Source: Promethearchaeota archaeon (GTDB taxonomy: Archaea > Asgardarchaeota > Lokiarchaeia > Sigyniarchaeales > SOKP01). Taken from it: a stretch of DNA of 64,000 nucleotides. Positions 8,832 to 17,921 of the stretch are shown piece after piece (position 1 is the stretch's first letter; each line of letters starts with the position of its first letter). A program made the translations under genes and the position numbers. Under the pieces are notes generated by a model. It saw nothing but the letters and a program-made list of their open reading frames with translations. It searched no databases and was not told where the DNA came from. The stretch spans positions 437,982-501,981 of the forward strand of contig JAEOUA010000006.1 in assembly GCA_016839555.1 (NCBI GenBank), in the 5' to 3' direction.

Positions 8832-11363
8832 TTATTGAAATATAATCATTTCTGGTCTTAATCTCTGAAATAATTTGTAAAAACCTTTAGAAAAGATTGA
8901 CAATTCTGATTTTTTTTGAATCATTCCCGTTTTACATTTGAAGTTAATAAAATCAAGCTGATTTAATGTAAGTTGTTTAATTTGATTAAAAATTGTATTA
9001 ATTGTAATTTCTATTGCTGGTTCATCTTTCTCAGAATTTTTTCCTTTACCCCCAGAAGGTGCCGTGTTATAAACAAGATTTTTAATAAATCCTATTTCCA
9101 TATTATTAACAGGTTTTTTGAGATAAAAATTAGCCTTAACATGATGGTTTTTTAACCATTCTAATAATTTTAGATCCGTATCTTTTAATTTTCCGTGTTT
9201 ATTTATTGCTAATTGAACTCTTTCAGGAAAAATGATTACATCTTTAATACATATTGATAAAGTATCTTTTTCTTGTTCTGGTTCGGAATCTGCCTTTAAT
9301 TCAAGAATTATATGATTGCTACCAGAAGATTTAACATTTATACATTTAAAAATGTGTATTGTTCCTTTTATTTTAAGAAAAATAGATCGCCCCTTAAATG
9401 ATTCTATGAATTCTATCGGATAAGGAATTTTAGTTTTATTAATAGGTTTTCTAATAATTTTCCCATTACAATCAGAAAAAATATAATTTCCTTCTGTTCC
9501 ATAAGACCTTAATTCGATATCATTCAATAATAGCGTTTTATCATCGATATAATAAGAACTATTTAAACTAATTTTCGTTCTTGAATAGAGAGAGGTACTT
9601 AGTAATTCAATTTTTCCAGTTTTTAAATTTTGTATTAAATAATATTCGGGATCGCATACATTATCTTGGAATTTAATATCTATTAATTTACCGATAATAA
9701 TTTCCTTAGTTATTAGATTTCGGAAAATAAATTCTCTTCCTAAAGCTAATTTGTAATTCTCTTTTATTTTGAGATCTTCAGATAATTGAGCAACACTTTC
9801 GATCTTAAAATATTCTTTGAATTTTTTTGTTGCTATCTTTTGAATTATGTCTCGAACTTCTGAAAATTTTTTACCATATTTTCTCTGTTTAGATCTTCTT
9901 AGACATATAAAAGGTAATATGGCTTCTTTTGCTGGTTTTATACTATTATTATTATCCAATATCGCAGCCAAGCGATGGAATGTTAAGGGATGAGAGTTTA
10001 AAAAATTGCTGAGGAGTGAAATGCGTGAGGGTTTTATCATTGAGTTATTTAGATATTTAGCAGTGTCTATGTAATCTAACATTTGATTTTCTTTTGTTAT
10101 TTTTTCTTCACATAATAGCATGGTATTTAATCCAAATTCCCTTCCTGTAGCATAAAAGCTTTCTAAATTATACAATGCCTTTGCTAATTCAACTTTATAC
10201 CCCGATCGTTTTGCCCTTAAATCAGCAAGTCCCTCTAAAATTCTTACGATGAAATAAAGAATCATATAAATGCCAATGTTAATTAAGATGAAATAAATAA
10301 AAGGTAATCTTGGATCTCCAAAAGTATAGTCATACATCGTTGCAGGTAGCCCTATAAACATTCTAAATAATAAGTCTCCAATAGTTATTAAGGCTAATAT
10401 TAAGGTATGATTTCCCTTCGTATGAGCTAGTTCATGTGCGACAATTCCCTTTAGCTCGTCCTCAGGAATATTTTTGATATCTTCTGCAATAATGGCAATT
10501 CTTTTATCAAAAAAAGGACCATAAGCCATGGCATTAAGGATAGGGTATTTCCCATAACCAATTTTAACCTTTCCGTCAATTGCAATTTTTTTTTTTACCT
10601 CATTTACAATTGTATTTAATTCATTATTACGAGGTTTTTTAATTCCTAATAATTTGTCCAGAAAAACTCCAGAGGAAAAATATACCAAGATATTTACAAC
10701 TATTAGTACGATATAAATATAATCAAGAAAATTAATAGGTGTATATTGGTTAATAAAAACCACTACTAACCATCCAATAATATATAGAAATAATGTGAGA
10801 TATTGCGGGCTCATAAATCGCCATACTATGATATATTTCCTTCCAAAAATTAAAAAACCCAGAATAAGGATGATCCAAAATGAAAATGCGAATGCGGTGT
10901 TAAGGAAAAACGGTTCCTCTAGATAAAAGGATATTATCCCAGCAATAAAGATAATGGTATATGTTATTAAGGATATAATCAAGATTTTATTAATAACGGG
11001 ATATTCTTTCAATTCCCAAACACCAACCCATAAATAAATGCTAAAAGCTCCCATTATAGATGTTAAGAATTCTTTTGTGACAAAAAAAATGAAGAAAAAG
11101 AAGAACAATATAAAAACCAAATCGCTGAATTCGCTTCTCTCACCATTTTTGGCCCAGACGAAAATTTCTTCTAAATTAAGAAAAATAAAAGGGATTAAAA
11201 CCAAAAAGGTCCAATCTTTAAAAATAGTAAAAAGTGTTAAATTCAAATAAATAGAGATAAAAACTAAAGTAAATATTTCAAATATAAAGCAAATAAAAAA
11301 GATTAAATATCTATAAGTTTTTTTCAAAATGAATCCCAATTTTTTTTTATCTATTTTTTCCAA
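8832..11363 (-). CDS. Large membrane M48 (HtpX-like) metalloprotease with long C-terminal extension
   Basis: The protein has 843 residues. About six to seven hydrophobic segments fill residues 15-230, followed by the M48 catalytic core. The zinc motif HELAH has His310, Glu311 and His314, and the third ligand is probably Glu377 in ILEGLADLRAKRSG. The preceding NAMAYGP and DKRIAIIAEDI strands are typical of HtpX. Two more hydrophobic segments (about 323-375) flank the site. From about residue 485 to the end there is a soluble extension of some 360 residues, rich in beta strands, that ordinary HtpX (about 290 residues) lacks. HtpX-type enzymes cut membrane proteins during quality control. It sits between GPT and UbiA genes with small gaps (22 and 35 bp). 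Confidence 0.85.
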   Translation of the reverse strand: MEKIDKKKLGFILKKTYRYLIFFICFIFEIFTLVFISIYLNLTLFTIFKDWTFLVLIPFIFLNLEEIFVWAKNGERSEFSDLVFILFFFFFIFFVTKEFLTSIMGAFSIYLWVGVWELKEYPVINKILIISLITYTIIFIAGIISFYLEEPFFLNTAFAFSFWIILILGFLIFGRKYIIVWRFMSPQYLTLFLYIIGWLVVVFINQYTPINFLDYIYIVLIVVNILVYFSSGVFLDKLLGIKKPRNNELNTIVNEVKKKIAIDGKVKIGYGKYPILNAMAYGPFFDKRIAIIAEDIKNIPEDELKGIVAHELAHTKGNHTLILALITIGDLLFRMFIGLPATMYDYTFGDPRLPFIYFILINIGIYMILYFIVRILEGLADLRAKRSGYKVELAKALYNLESFYATGREFGLNTMLLCEEKITKENQMLDYIDTAKYLNNSMIKPSRISLLSNFLNSHPLTFHRLAAILDNNNSIKPAKEAILPFICLRRSKQRKYGKKFSEVRDIIQKIATKKFKEYFKIESVAQLSEDLKIKENYKLALGREFIFRNLITKEIIIGKLIDIKFQDNVCDPEYYLIQNLKTGKIELLSTSLYSRTKISLNSSYYIDDKTLLLNDIELRSYGTEGNYIFSDCNGKIIRKPINKTKIPYPIEFIESFKGRSIFLKIKGTIHIFKCINVKSSGSNHIILELKADSEPEQEKDTLSICIKDVIIFPERVQLAINKHGKLKDTDLKLLEWLKNHHVKANFYLKKPVNNMEIGFIKNLVYNTAPSGGKGKNSEKDEPAIEITINTIFNQIKQLTLNQLDFINFKCKTGMIQKKSELSIFSKGFYKLFQRLRPEMIIFQ

Positions 11364-11385
11364 TTATCAATAAAAATTCCGCTAT

Positions 11386-12771
11386 TTATTCTTTAATTTT
11401 TGAATTTATCCTTTTTATCTGATTTTGTTTAGCAATTTGTTTCCAAAAATACTTGATTGTCAATATCCACCATGTGATAAGAATTGGCACCGTTAATAAC
11501 AATGAGAGTATAACATTTAAAGGAATCTTTATGATTATTAGGTTTATAGATCCTGGAAAATTAGGAATAATTAGAAGTTCAATAATAATTAAAATAACAA
11601 TTAGCATGAAATATAATAAAATCATATGTACCGCCATATCGAAAATTCTTTTAAAATAATATAAACTCACGATTAATGAAATGAAACTTATTATTATTAT
11701 CGAAATAATAATTATAATATCTAAATTTCCTACGGTCAATAGATTTAATAAAGTAGTTATTATTGCTAAAGATCCACAAAATAAAGAAAGCCCATAAAAA
11801 TTTTTAACTAATTCAACTTCTTTTAACGGACCTTTAGATAAAAGCAGTCTTGGTAAAGTTAATAAAGCATTCTTTTGTTCAGAAGCTTTTATCTTATCAT
11901 CTCTGAGAAGAATGATATCATCTCGAAATTGATGAATCTCTTCACTTTCAAAGAATCCCCCAACTGAGGAAATATAATAAAAACTATTGCATATTTGCTG
12001 TAAAAGAGCACAAAAAGCTGCTGCTAATAATCCTCCAAATAATGCGATACTAGCAACCATAACACCCATTGTAAGAGTACCTACATCACCCGGAAAGATT
12101 TTTGCTGGATATTTATTAAAAAGGAAAAAGCCTAAGATTACTGGAAAAGTAATAATTGTCAAAAATAATCCTTCAGCAGAATTCCAGATAATACTACAGA
12201 ACATTAAAAATCCCACCGCAATTAAACATGTTCCAGAACCTTCCCCATTATAACCTTCTAACATATTCACAGTATTTGCGAAGATACTAACGATTATTGG
12301 GAGGACTATAGGAAAAATAAGCGTTAATCGCAATTGTCCAAGAATAGGTAATATGGGATCCCTTATTCTTATATAACCAAAATAATTCGCAATAAAAATA
12401 AAGAGACCAATAAGTAGTGTTAAGAATATTTTATATCGGGAGCGTAATTTAATTCTATCATCAATATGACCAATTAACGCAGCTAATAAAATTGTTAAAA
12501 TAATGATTATTATTTCATTTATAAATATTGGGAAAAAAGGTAATAGAAAAATTAAAGCGATGACCCAACCAAGAACCATCCCTAACCCTCCTGATTCCGA
12601 AACTTCTGGTTTGGCGTTTTTATGAATATCTATACCCACATGACCTTTTTTTTTCATATGTGTGATAATGATTGGCATTATCAAGTATGTTATAATAAAT
12701 CCAATCCCTCCCGCTAAAATAATAAAAAAGATTTCTAATATTCCCCAATTTAAAACTGTTATAGTGTGCAT
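11386..12771 (-). CDS. GPT-type polyprenyl/dolichyl-phosphate sugar-1-phosphate transferase
   Basis: A polytopic 461-residue protein of the MraY/WecA/GPT family, which moves a sugar-1-phosphate (often GlcNAc-1-P) from a UDP sugar onto a polyisoprenyl phosphate. Diagnostic motifs are KPEVSESGGLG at 54-64, the DD pair Asp104-Asp105 in GHIDDR, NTVNMLEGYNG at 166-176 and FPGDVGTLTMG at 226-236. The NxxNMLEGYNG form resembles the archaeal AglH and eukaryotic Alg7 group. A 50-residue loop near 260-310 carries charged helices. It would start lipid-linked glycan assembly for N-glycosylation or a related surface glycan. It is the second gene of the minus-strand operon, after the DUF354 gene. Confidence 0.88.
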   Translation of the reverse strand: MHTITVLNWGILEIFFIILAGGIGFIITYLIMPIIITHMKKKGHVGIDIHKNAKPEVSESGGLGMVLGWVIALIFLLPFFPIFINEIIIIILTILLAALIGHIDDRIKLRSRYKIFLTLLIGLFIFIANYFGYIRIRDPILPILGQLRLTLIFPIVLPIIVSIFANTVNMLEGYNGEGSGTCLIAVGFLMFCSIIWNSAEGLFLTIITFPVILGFFLFNKYPAKIFPGDVGTLTMGVMVASIALFGGLLAAAFCALLQQICNSFYYISSVGGFFESEEIHQFRDDIILLRDDKIKASEQKNALLTLPRLLLSKGPLKEVELVKNFYGLSLFCGSLAIITTLLNLLTVGNLDIIIIISIIIISFISLIVSLYYFKRIFDMAVHMILLYFMLIVILIIIELLIIPNFPGSINLIIIKIPLNVILSLLLTVPILITWWILTIKYFWKQIAKQNQIKRINSKIKE

Positions 12772-12827
12772 TTATAATATTCTTAATTTTTTTAGCTTTT
12801 TAATTTGTGTTTATATAAGATAAAATA

Positions 12828-13922
12828 TTAAAATTTAGAATTTAGAGTTAAATAATTGAAACAGATTTCATTAGGATTTTCAAATTGTTTAATTTTGTCT
12901 TTATAACTCTTGGTAAATCTGCCTTTAGAGGGCTCTTTATCGAGAACTTGAATTGAATGTTTTATTATTTGATCAAGATTTCTCAAATGTTCTAATGGAA
13001 AACCGTTATTTTTGAGAAAATGCTCTTGAGGGGCAGTTTCTCCCGGAAAAAATTCAATACTAGGTACATTTAATAAAGAACTTTCGCGGACTATCGTTCC
13101 GCCTCCGCTAACAACTAAGCTACTATAAAAACAGAGATCATCCAAATTCGGTAGATATTGAGTTATGATTAAATTTTCGTTTCCTACATATTTTTTAAAT
13201 TTTTGTTGTAAATAATGCTCTTGTAATTGATTTCTAACTATTATGAGATATTTATGATTGGGAAATTCTTTAAACAATGGTGGGAAGATCTTACTTAACA
13301 AGGTCTCATTTGGTTTAAGTTCATTTATGAAATAGCATGCAGCTGTAGGTTCACTTCTCATTATTACATATTTACCTTTATCTAAATCATAAGAATTTAA
13401 TATCTCCGGATTGGGAGTAAATTCCGAAAGCCAACCTATTTCATCAATTCCATCATAACGGATGATTTTTTTGGGATCTGCATAAAGATGAACATAAGTT
13501 TCTTTAGGAATACATCGTGGAGTAATTATTTTATCAATTAATGGAAATATTAATTTACAAACAGGTATATTTCGCGGCTCGTCATTATATCCTATAGATG
13601 GTATTTGCAGTCCATAAGCAATTCGGACACCTTCTACGGAAATAAAATTCACAAAATAATCGGGAAGAAATTCATTCACTAACGGAAATAAACCTTTTAA
13701 TCTATCTATATGAGTTTCTAATTTATCGGCTAATTTTGCTCCACCATGTTTTCCAACTTTATGATATTCTATGGGTAGTTCAGCATTATCAAGAATCTTA
13801 TAAGTGGGGCCATAATCTCGAGCGGTGATTAACAATTCGAACCCTTCCTTATCAAACTTATTAATTAATGATTGAAACAGTACGGCTGTTTTAGGCTGCT
13901 CTATATCTATCCAAATCTTCAT
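12828..13922 (-). CDS. DUF354-family protein (glycosyltransferase-B-like)
   Basis: A soluble protein of about 364 residues beginning MKIWIDIEQPKTAVLF, the usual N-terminus of DUF354, a mainly archaeal family with a GT-B-like fold related to UDP-GlcNAc 2-epimerases and MurG-type transferases. Supporting motifs are the long ISVEGVRIAYG block, the GYNDEP loop, and VVSGGGTIVRESS in the C-terminal half, which resembles a nucleotide-sugar binding site. An upstream in-frame ATG (13952) would add ten residues (MIKQLKTNKN). I prefer the second ATG because it gives the family N-terminus. It is the first gene of a six-gene minus-strand run that includes GPT and UbiA enzymes, which supports a role with activated sugars. 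Confidence 0.78.
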   Translation of the reverse strand: MKIWIDIEQPKTAVLFQSLINKFDKEGFELLITARDYGPTYKILDNAELPIEYHKVGKHGGAKLADKLETHIDRLKGLFPLVNEFLPDYFVNFISVEGVRIAYGLQIPSIGYNDEPRNIPVCKLIFPLIDKIITPRCIPKETYVHLYADPKKIIRYDGIDEIGWLSEFTPNPEILNSYDLDKGKYVIMRSEPTAACYFINELKPNETLLSKIFPPLFKEFPNHKYLIIVRNQLQEHYLQQKFKKYVGNENLIITQYLPNLDDLCFYSSLVVSGGGTIVRESSLLNVPSIEFFPGETAPQEHFLKNNGFPLEHLRNLDQIIKHSIQVLDKEPSKGRFTKSYKDKIKQFENPNEICFNYLTLNSKF

Positions 13923-14083
13923 ATTTTTATTTGTTTTTAACTGCTTAATCAAATTATTATTATTATACTAATTAAATTAAAATATATAATTAATTTTATA
14001 GAAATCCATAATCTTTAACATGAAGAAAAAAATTTATTAAATTTCAAGTATTGATATAAATACAAGTTAAGTTATTGTAGAAA

Positions 14084-14215
14084 AGCCCAGTGGTGTAGCG
14101 GCCAAAATTATGGGGTCCGTCCCTCGTGGCTTCGCATCTGGGGCCTTGAACCCCGTGACCGGATTGATTAGCTCGATTTAATCCCGCGAAAACGGTTCGA
14201 ATCCGTTCTGGGCTA
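14084..14215 (+). tRNA. tRNA with intron(s); probably tRNA-Gln
   Basis: A 7-bp acceptor stem (AGCCCAG with CTGGGCT) and a 5-bp T stem enclosing TTCGAAT (AACGG/CCGTT) define the ends, with discriminator A. The D arm reads GTGTAGCGGCC. The molecule is 132 nt, about 58 nt longer than a mature tRNA, so one or more introns lie between the D arm and the T arm. TGGGG occurs twice, 28 bp apart (14111 and 14139), and GGGGCCTTGAACCCC at 14140-14154 forms a 7-nt loop holding TTG. A second insert of about 30 nt would then lie before the T stem and contains a GGATT/AATCC hairpin. The A1-U72 pair is typical of archaeal tRNA-Gln. That reading leaves C rather than U at position 33, so the anticodon and splice sites are uncertain. 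Confidence 0.7.
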
Positions 14216-14230
14216 TTTCTTTTTTTCCTT
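14216..14230 (+). terminator. T-rich tract after the tRNA
   Basis: A nearly pure T run begins right after the discriminator base, fitting oligo-T termination of the tRNA transcript. Confidence 0.4.
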
Positions 14231-14366
14231 TGTTAAGAAATAATAATATTTCAATATTTTTCGAAGGAATATCCTAAAAATATTTATTTGAGAGAAATTT
14301 AATATTAAGAAAAACGCAATATATAAAAATATTTAATTAATTTAAAAATCAAGAACCATTTTGTTT

Positions 14367-14990
14367 CTAATTTAATTTGAAAGGTTTAAGATCTTTACTA
14401 AGAAATTCTTTATCAAGTAATTTTTCATTATTAATGAGAAATTGAAGTTCCTCATCTTTTTCGCGATATTCATCGGGTAACATACGAGGAATACTGTCAA
14501 TAATTGGATACCACCTATTGCATTCATTGCAGAAAAGTAAGCCAGATTCGATCTCAATTTCAATCTTTATTTTATTTATTAAATTTAATTCTGGCAATAA
14601 TTCCTCAATATTTTTATTTTCAGATTTCTCTCTAAAGTTTTGTATTTTTTCTTTTACGGTCCCTTTTAATAAATCTAAACATTGTTTACTGGTTTTATAG
14701 GAAGTTTTATCTATAACATAATTCAACTCCTCTATGCTTGAAATTATTTTATCAGAATATTCCTCAATTGGAGTTTCCTTTATGACAATATTATCTTTTA
14801 TTTTTTCTTTTTCACCCTTAATAATTTCAGGGATTTGTTCCTTTCTATGGAACTCCATCTTTTTTTCATTATAGGAGTGAATATATTTTTCAAAGAGATC
14901 TTCTTGATTTTCATACGAAAATATGAATAATTTTAAAGGAAAATACTTGCAAATTGGACAAGCTAAGATATCAAAAAGCCAGAGTTTCAT
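14367..14990 (-). CDS. trm112: Trm112-like zinc protein with long insertion
   Basis: The N-terminus MKLWLFDILACPICKYFPL and the C-terminal GLLFCNECNRWYPIID followed by IPRMLPDEYR match Trm112, the small activator that holds several methyltransferases of tRNA and of release factor. Two CxxC pairs (near residues 11-14 and 153-156) form the zinc knuckle. Bacterial and most archaeal Trm112 are about 60-70 residues. Here a helical, charged insertion of about 110 residues separates the halves, which is longer than the insertion in yeast Trm112 (135 residues in total). It stands alone between the tRNA and the ribophorin-like gene. Confidence 0.8.
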   Translation of the reverse strand: MKLWLFDILACPICKYFPLKLFIFSYENQEDLFEKYIHSYNEKKMEFHRKEQIPEIIKGEKEKIKDNIVIKETPIEEYSDKIISSIEELNYVIDKTSYKTSKQCLDLLKGTVKEKIQNFREKSENKNIEELLPELNLINKIKIEIEIESGLLFCNECNRWYPIIDSIPRMLPDEYREKDEELQFLINNEKLLDKEFLSKDLKPFKLN

Positions 14991-15165
14991 TTTTTTTTTA
15001 AGGATTATTAATTAGTTCATCAAATATTTAAAGTAATTAATAGCTATTTAAAATTTAATGTATTAAGCTTTAAACCTTCCTATATATACTTTTTCTAGGC
15101 TTTTTTATAAACTAAAAATTAAAATTTGAGATAAGAAAAACAATTATATTAGTTTTAAAGAAATC

Positions 15166-17115
15166 TTATATTATATAGCTTCTAAGTTGTTGTACTGATT
15201 TATCTATTGATTTTTCCACCTTATTGAGCCGTTTGATAAAATCATTCGTCAAAGAAGCATACGCAGATCGGCTAGGTATTTTTCCTCTTTTATATCTTGC
15301 TTCTAATAATTTCAATCCATCTTCAATAGTCTGTCTTTCAGTTTCTAAGAGATCTATTGTATTTATGATATTGTTGAATGTCTCATTTGTTTCCATTAAG
15401 GTTTCTTTGAAAGGTTCTATTTCCTCTTCAATAGTTTTTATTTTAGCCTCATTTCTTTTAGTAATTACCCGATATTTTTTCTTTGGTAGTTTTTTATTTT
15501 TCAAATCTTCTTCTGCTTTTGTAATTTCTAACATTAAAGCATGCTTTTCGGCGTACAATGAGCAAAACTCACGTATTTCTTTTACTGGAAGTTCTTCTTT
15601 TTCATACTCTGAAATAATTTCAGGTTCTTTTCTCTTTTTAACAAGAATAACAAAAATTGAGCATAAGCTAGCAATAACAATTAAATAAAGGAGTGGCCAT
15701 GAAAGGAGTTTAAAAACATCTAAATTATAATTAAATGCTACTAGTTTTAGTGGCATTTCCAGGGGAACGATATATTCCTCAAAATAAGTTAATGTAATTT
15801 CTCCTTGAGAATTGATTATTCCATAGGGTGATCTTGATACTGAATTTATACCAGAAGCCCCATCAATCGTAATTTTTGTTATTTGATTTCTTCCTAGATA
15901 TTCGAAATAAGAGGGAAATATATTAATTTGAAATGATTGTTGAAACCAGTTGAATGACATATAATCATATAAATCCAATTGATATTCTAATGTAAATTGA
16001 TAGGTTGATCCTGGTTGAATATTTCCTCTAAATTGTGATATACTGAAAGTCCCTTTTTGAAAACCGGGAATAAATGGATTTGGTGTAAAGTAAATACCCG
16101 AAATGGCTTGCTGTTGCGTAACTTCTGTTTCTCCGAGTTTAAGATCTCCTAGAAAATCATAAACTTCGAGATTTTTTGCTGTCTCTGGAATATTTATTTC
16201 AAATTCTTCTACAGGGATTGTTCCATTATTTTTAATGAAATAATTTTCCTTAACCTTTATAATTCCCCAAGGAGATATTGTTATGGTTCTTAATAATTGA
16301 TTAATTTCTAATTTTGTAGTAGATTTATCTTTTACTTCGACTGTAATAATTTTTTTAGATCCCATATTTTCTAAAAAAGGTTCTAAAAAACCCTGAGTCC
16401 ATTCAAATTCTATTTTATTTCCTCCAATTTCAGTACCCCAATCGCGATTGACAATTTCATATTGCCCTTCAGGTAATATGAACTCTGTGGAAATATCTCC
16501 CTCTACTTTATAAGGTAAAAGGGGAAATATATATCCTGTGAACGAAACTTTTTCATCAGGGTCACTTATAGTCCCAATAGATTCAAAATCGATATTATCT
16601 TTATAATATTGGACAAAATTTAGCGTTGTTGTCTGATTTGATTGAATTGGGCGAAATAAATTAATTAATATCGTGTAAAAGTTTTCTTTCATAATAAAAT
16701 CTGTCTTTTGTGAAGTATGTGGTATTAATCCTGTTCTAGCTTGATAAAATATTAAATTTTCTGAGTTATTGGAAGGAATTCCTATAAGTATGGATGATAT
16801 TGAAAAATTATTTTCGTTTTTAATAGTTAATTTATCTTCAACAGAGAGTAACCCAGTTCCTTTCATATTCATAGTTCGAGTCAATTGAGTAATTTTAATA
16901 TTATCTATTCCCTCTAAAGAGATTGAAGATGTCTGAATATCATTAGAATTACTATATAAAGAGGATTTAGAAATATAAAAAAGATCTTCGTTTGGAGGGT
17001 CATTTCTTGTGGTAAAGCAAAGAATATTTTTACTTATTAGAGGGATTGCTAAACTAATTATAAAGATCATTAATAGAAGGGTTAAAAATAAATCAAGTTT
17101 TCTTTTTCTTAACAT
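15166..17115 (-). CDS. Membrane-anchored surface protein with two repeated domains, possibly ribophorin-I-like
   Basis: The 649-residue protein has an N-terminal hydrophobic segment (8-28), a large extracytoplasmic part, one TM (about 471-492) and a cytoplasmic charged coiled-coil tail (493-649). The outer part is an internal duplication: ITQLTRTMNMKGTGLLSVED (75-94) with IKN and IGIP after it matches INQLLRTITISPWGIIKVKE (271-290) with IKN and INIP after it. This layout, and the opening strand followed by a KN turn, resembles ribophorin I/OST1, a non-catalytic oligosaccharyltransferase subunit reported in Asgard archaea. Several N-x-S/T sequons are present. The ribophorin assignment is an inference and needs a profile search. 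A generic adhesin-like surface protein is the alternative. Confidence 0.6.
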   Translation of the reverse strand: MLRKRKLDLFLTLLLMIFIISLAIPLISKNILCFTTRNDPPNEDLFYISKSSLYSNSNDIQTSSISLEGIDNIKITQLTRTMNMKGTGLLSVEDKLTIKNENNFSISSILIGIPSNNSENLIFYQARTGLIPHTSQKTDFIMKENFYTILINLFRPIQSNQTTTLNFVQYYKDNIDFESIGTISDPDEKVSFTGYIFPLLPYKVEGDISTEFILPEGQYEIVNRDWGTEIGGNKIEFEWTQGFLEPFLENMGSKKIITVEVKDKSTTKLEINQLLRTITISPWGIIKVKENYFIKNNGTIPVEEFEINIPETAKNLEVYDFLGDLKLGETEVTQQQAISGIYFTPNPFIPGFQKGTFSISQFRGNIQPGSTYQFTLEYQLDLYDYMSFNWFQQSFQINIFPSYFEYLGRNQITKITIDGASGINSVSRSPYGIINSQGEITLTYFEEYIVPLEMPLKLVAFNYNLDVFKLLSWPLLYLIVIASLCSIFVILVKKRKEPEIISEYEKEELPVKEIREFCSLYAEKHALMLEITKAEEDLKNKKLPKKKYRVITKRNEAKIKTIEEEIEPFKETLMETNETFNNIINTIDLLETERQTIEDGLKLLEARYKRGKIPSRSAYASLTNDFIKRLNKVEKSIDKSVQQLRSYII

Positions 17116-17206
17116 GTAATACTTTAACCACTCTAAAATTTATCTTAATTTAATTAAAATAATATATTAAAATTTTGTAAAAATAAAAATTATGCAGAAG
17201 GCAAGA

Positions 17207-17497
17207 TTAACCACATTGACAGGGATTATGTCCACATTTAGGACATATATTTGGATATTTATTGAAGAGTGCTTTTTCAAGATCGATATTTAATAAATTT
17301 GATAATGAGCACACCCATGCAATGATATCTGCTATTTCCTCAGCTATTTTTCTTTTATCTAACTTTTCTTGTTTTAAAGCCCTAGATAATTCTCCGACTT
17401 CTTCTACCAACCACATAAAAGTTTTAAAAAGTCCTCTTTTATTATCTTGATGAAAATAGAGATTGTACATCATTTCTTGAAGTTCTTTAATCTTCAT
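17207..17497 (-). CDS. MazG-like nucleotide pyrophosphohydrolase
   Basis: A 96-residue protein in which EEVGELSRAL (32-41) and EEIADIIAW (53-61) supply the acidic residues of the all-alpha NTP pyrophosphatase fold, the Mg-binding ExxE...ExxD pattern of MazG and related enzymes. It ends in CPKCGHNPCQC, a cysteine cluster likely to bind zinc, as in a group of archaeal MazG-like proteins. It would hydrolyse NTPs or dNTPs to monophosphates, perhaps for housecleaning. It follows the Sec61 beta gene by 6 bp and is probably co-transcribed with it. Confidence 0.82.
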   Translation of the reverse strand: MKIKELQEMMYNLYFHQDNKRGLFKTFMWLVEEVGELSRALKQEKLDKRKIAEEIADIIAWVCSLSNLLNIDLEKALFNKYPNICPKCGHNPCQCG

Positions 17498-17503
17498 AGT
17501 TTT

Positions 17504-17713
17504 TTATCCCGCTGGTGAAAATATAAACCCAAAAACACCAAGATGTGCTAATAGGACGATTAAAATTAGGGCAGCAGCAAAAATAACGGCAGCAACAGGG
17601 GATATTTTTACCCCAATAGAAGAGTCTTCAAAAAATCGAATTAATCCAGCTCCTGATGCGGGCATTGGTGCGCTTCCAGAACGCCTTCTGCTTCTTCGTG
17701 ATCTTCTTGACAT
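17504..17713 (-). CDS. Preprotein translocase subunit Sec61 beta (SecG)
   Basis: This 69-residue protein has a basic, serine- and arginine-rich N-terminus, the motif ASGAGLIRFFEDSSIGVKIS (19-38), and one C-terminal TM (about 39-62). That is the standard layout of archaeal Sec61 beta, with GLIRFFE as the family signature. It is a tail-anchored subunit of the SecYE translocon. The arginine run at residues 3-11 is unusually dense. The MazG-like gene follows directly. Confidence 0.88.
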   Translation of the reverse strand: MSRRSRRSRRRSGSAPMPASGAGLIRFFEDSSIGVKISPVAAVIFAAALILIVLLAHLGVFGFIFSPAG

Positions 17714-17921
17714 ATATCTTAATTTAATATAATATGAATTAATTTAATATAAATAAATGAATATTTTGAGCTTAAAAAATTCTTAGGTAGAATGAAAAGC
17801 ATCTTTTATTAAAAAATAATTCCTATTTTCTTTATATTCTTATGTTAGCTAATATAATAATTAAATATTTTATTCATTAATTATACAACAAAATAGAATA
17901 ACTAGTTTTTTTATAGAAAAT

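Noticed and set aside
15224..15688. 154-residue plus-strand frame opposite the coiled-coil tail of the ribophorin-like gene
   Set aside because: It lies fully antisense to a well-supported gene and has the Phe/Ser-rich composition of a shadow frame.
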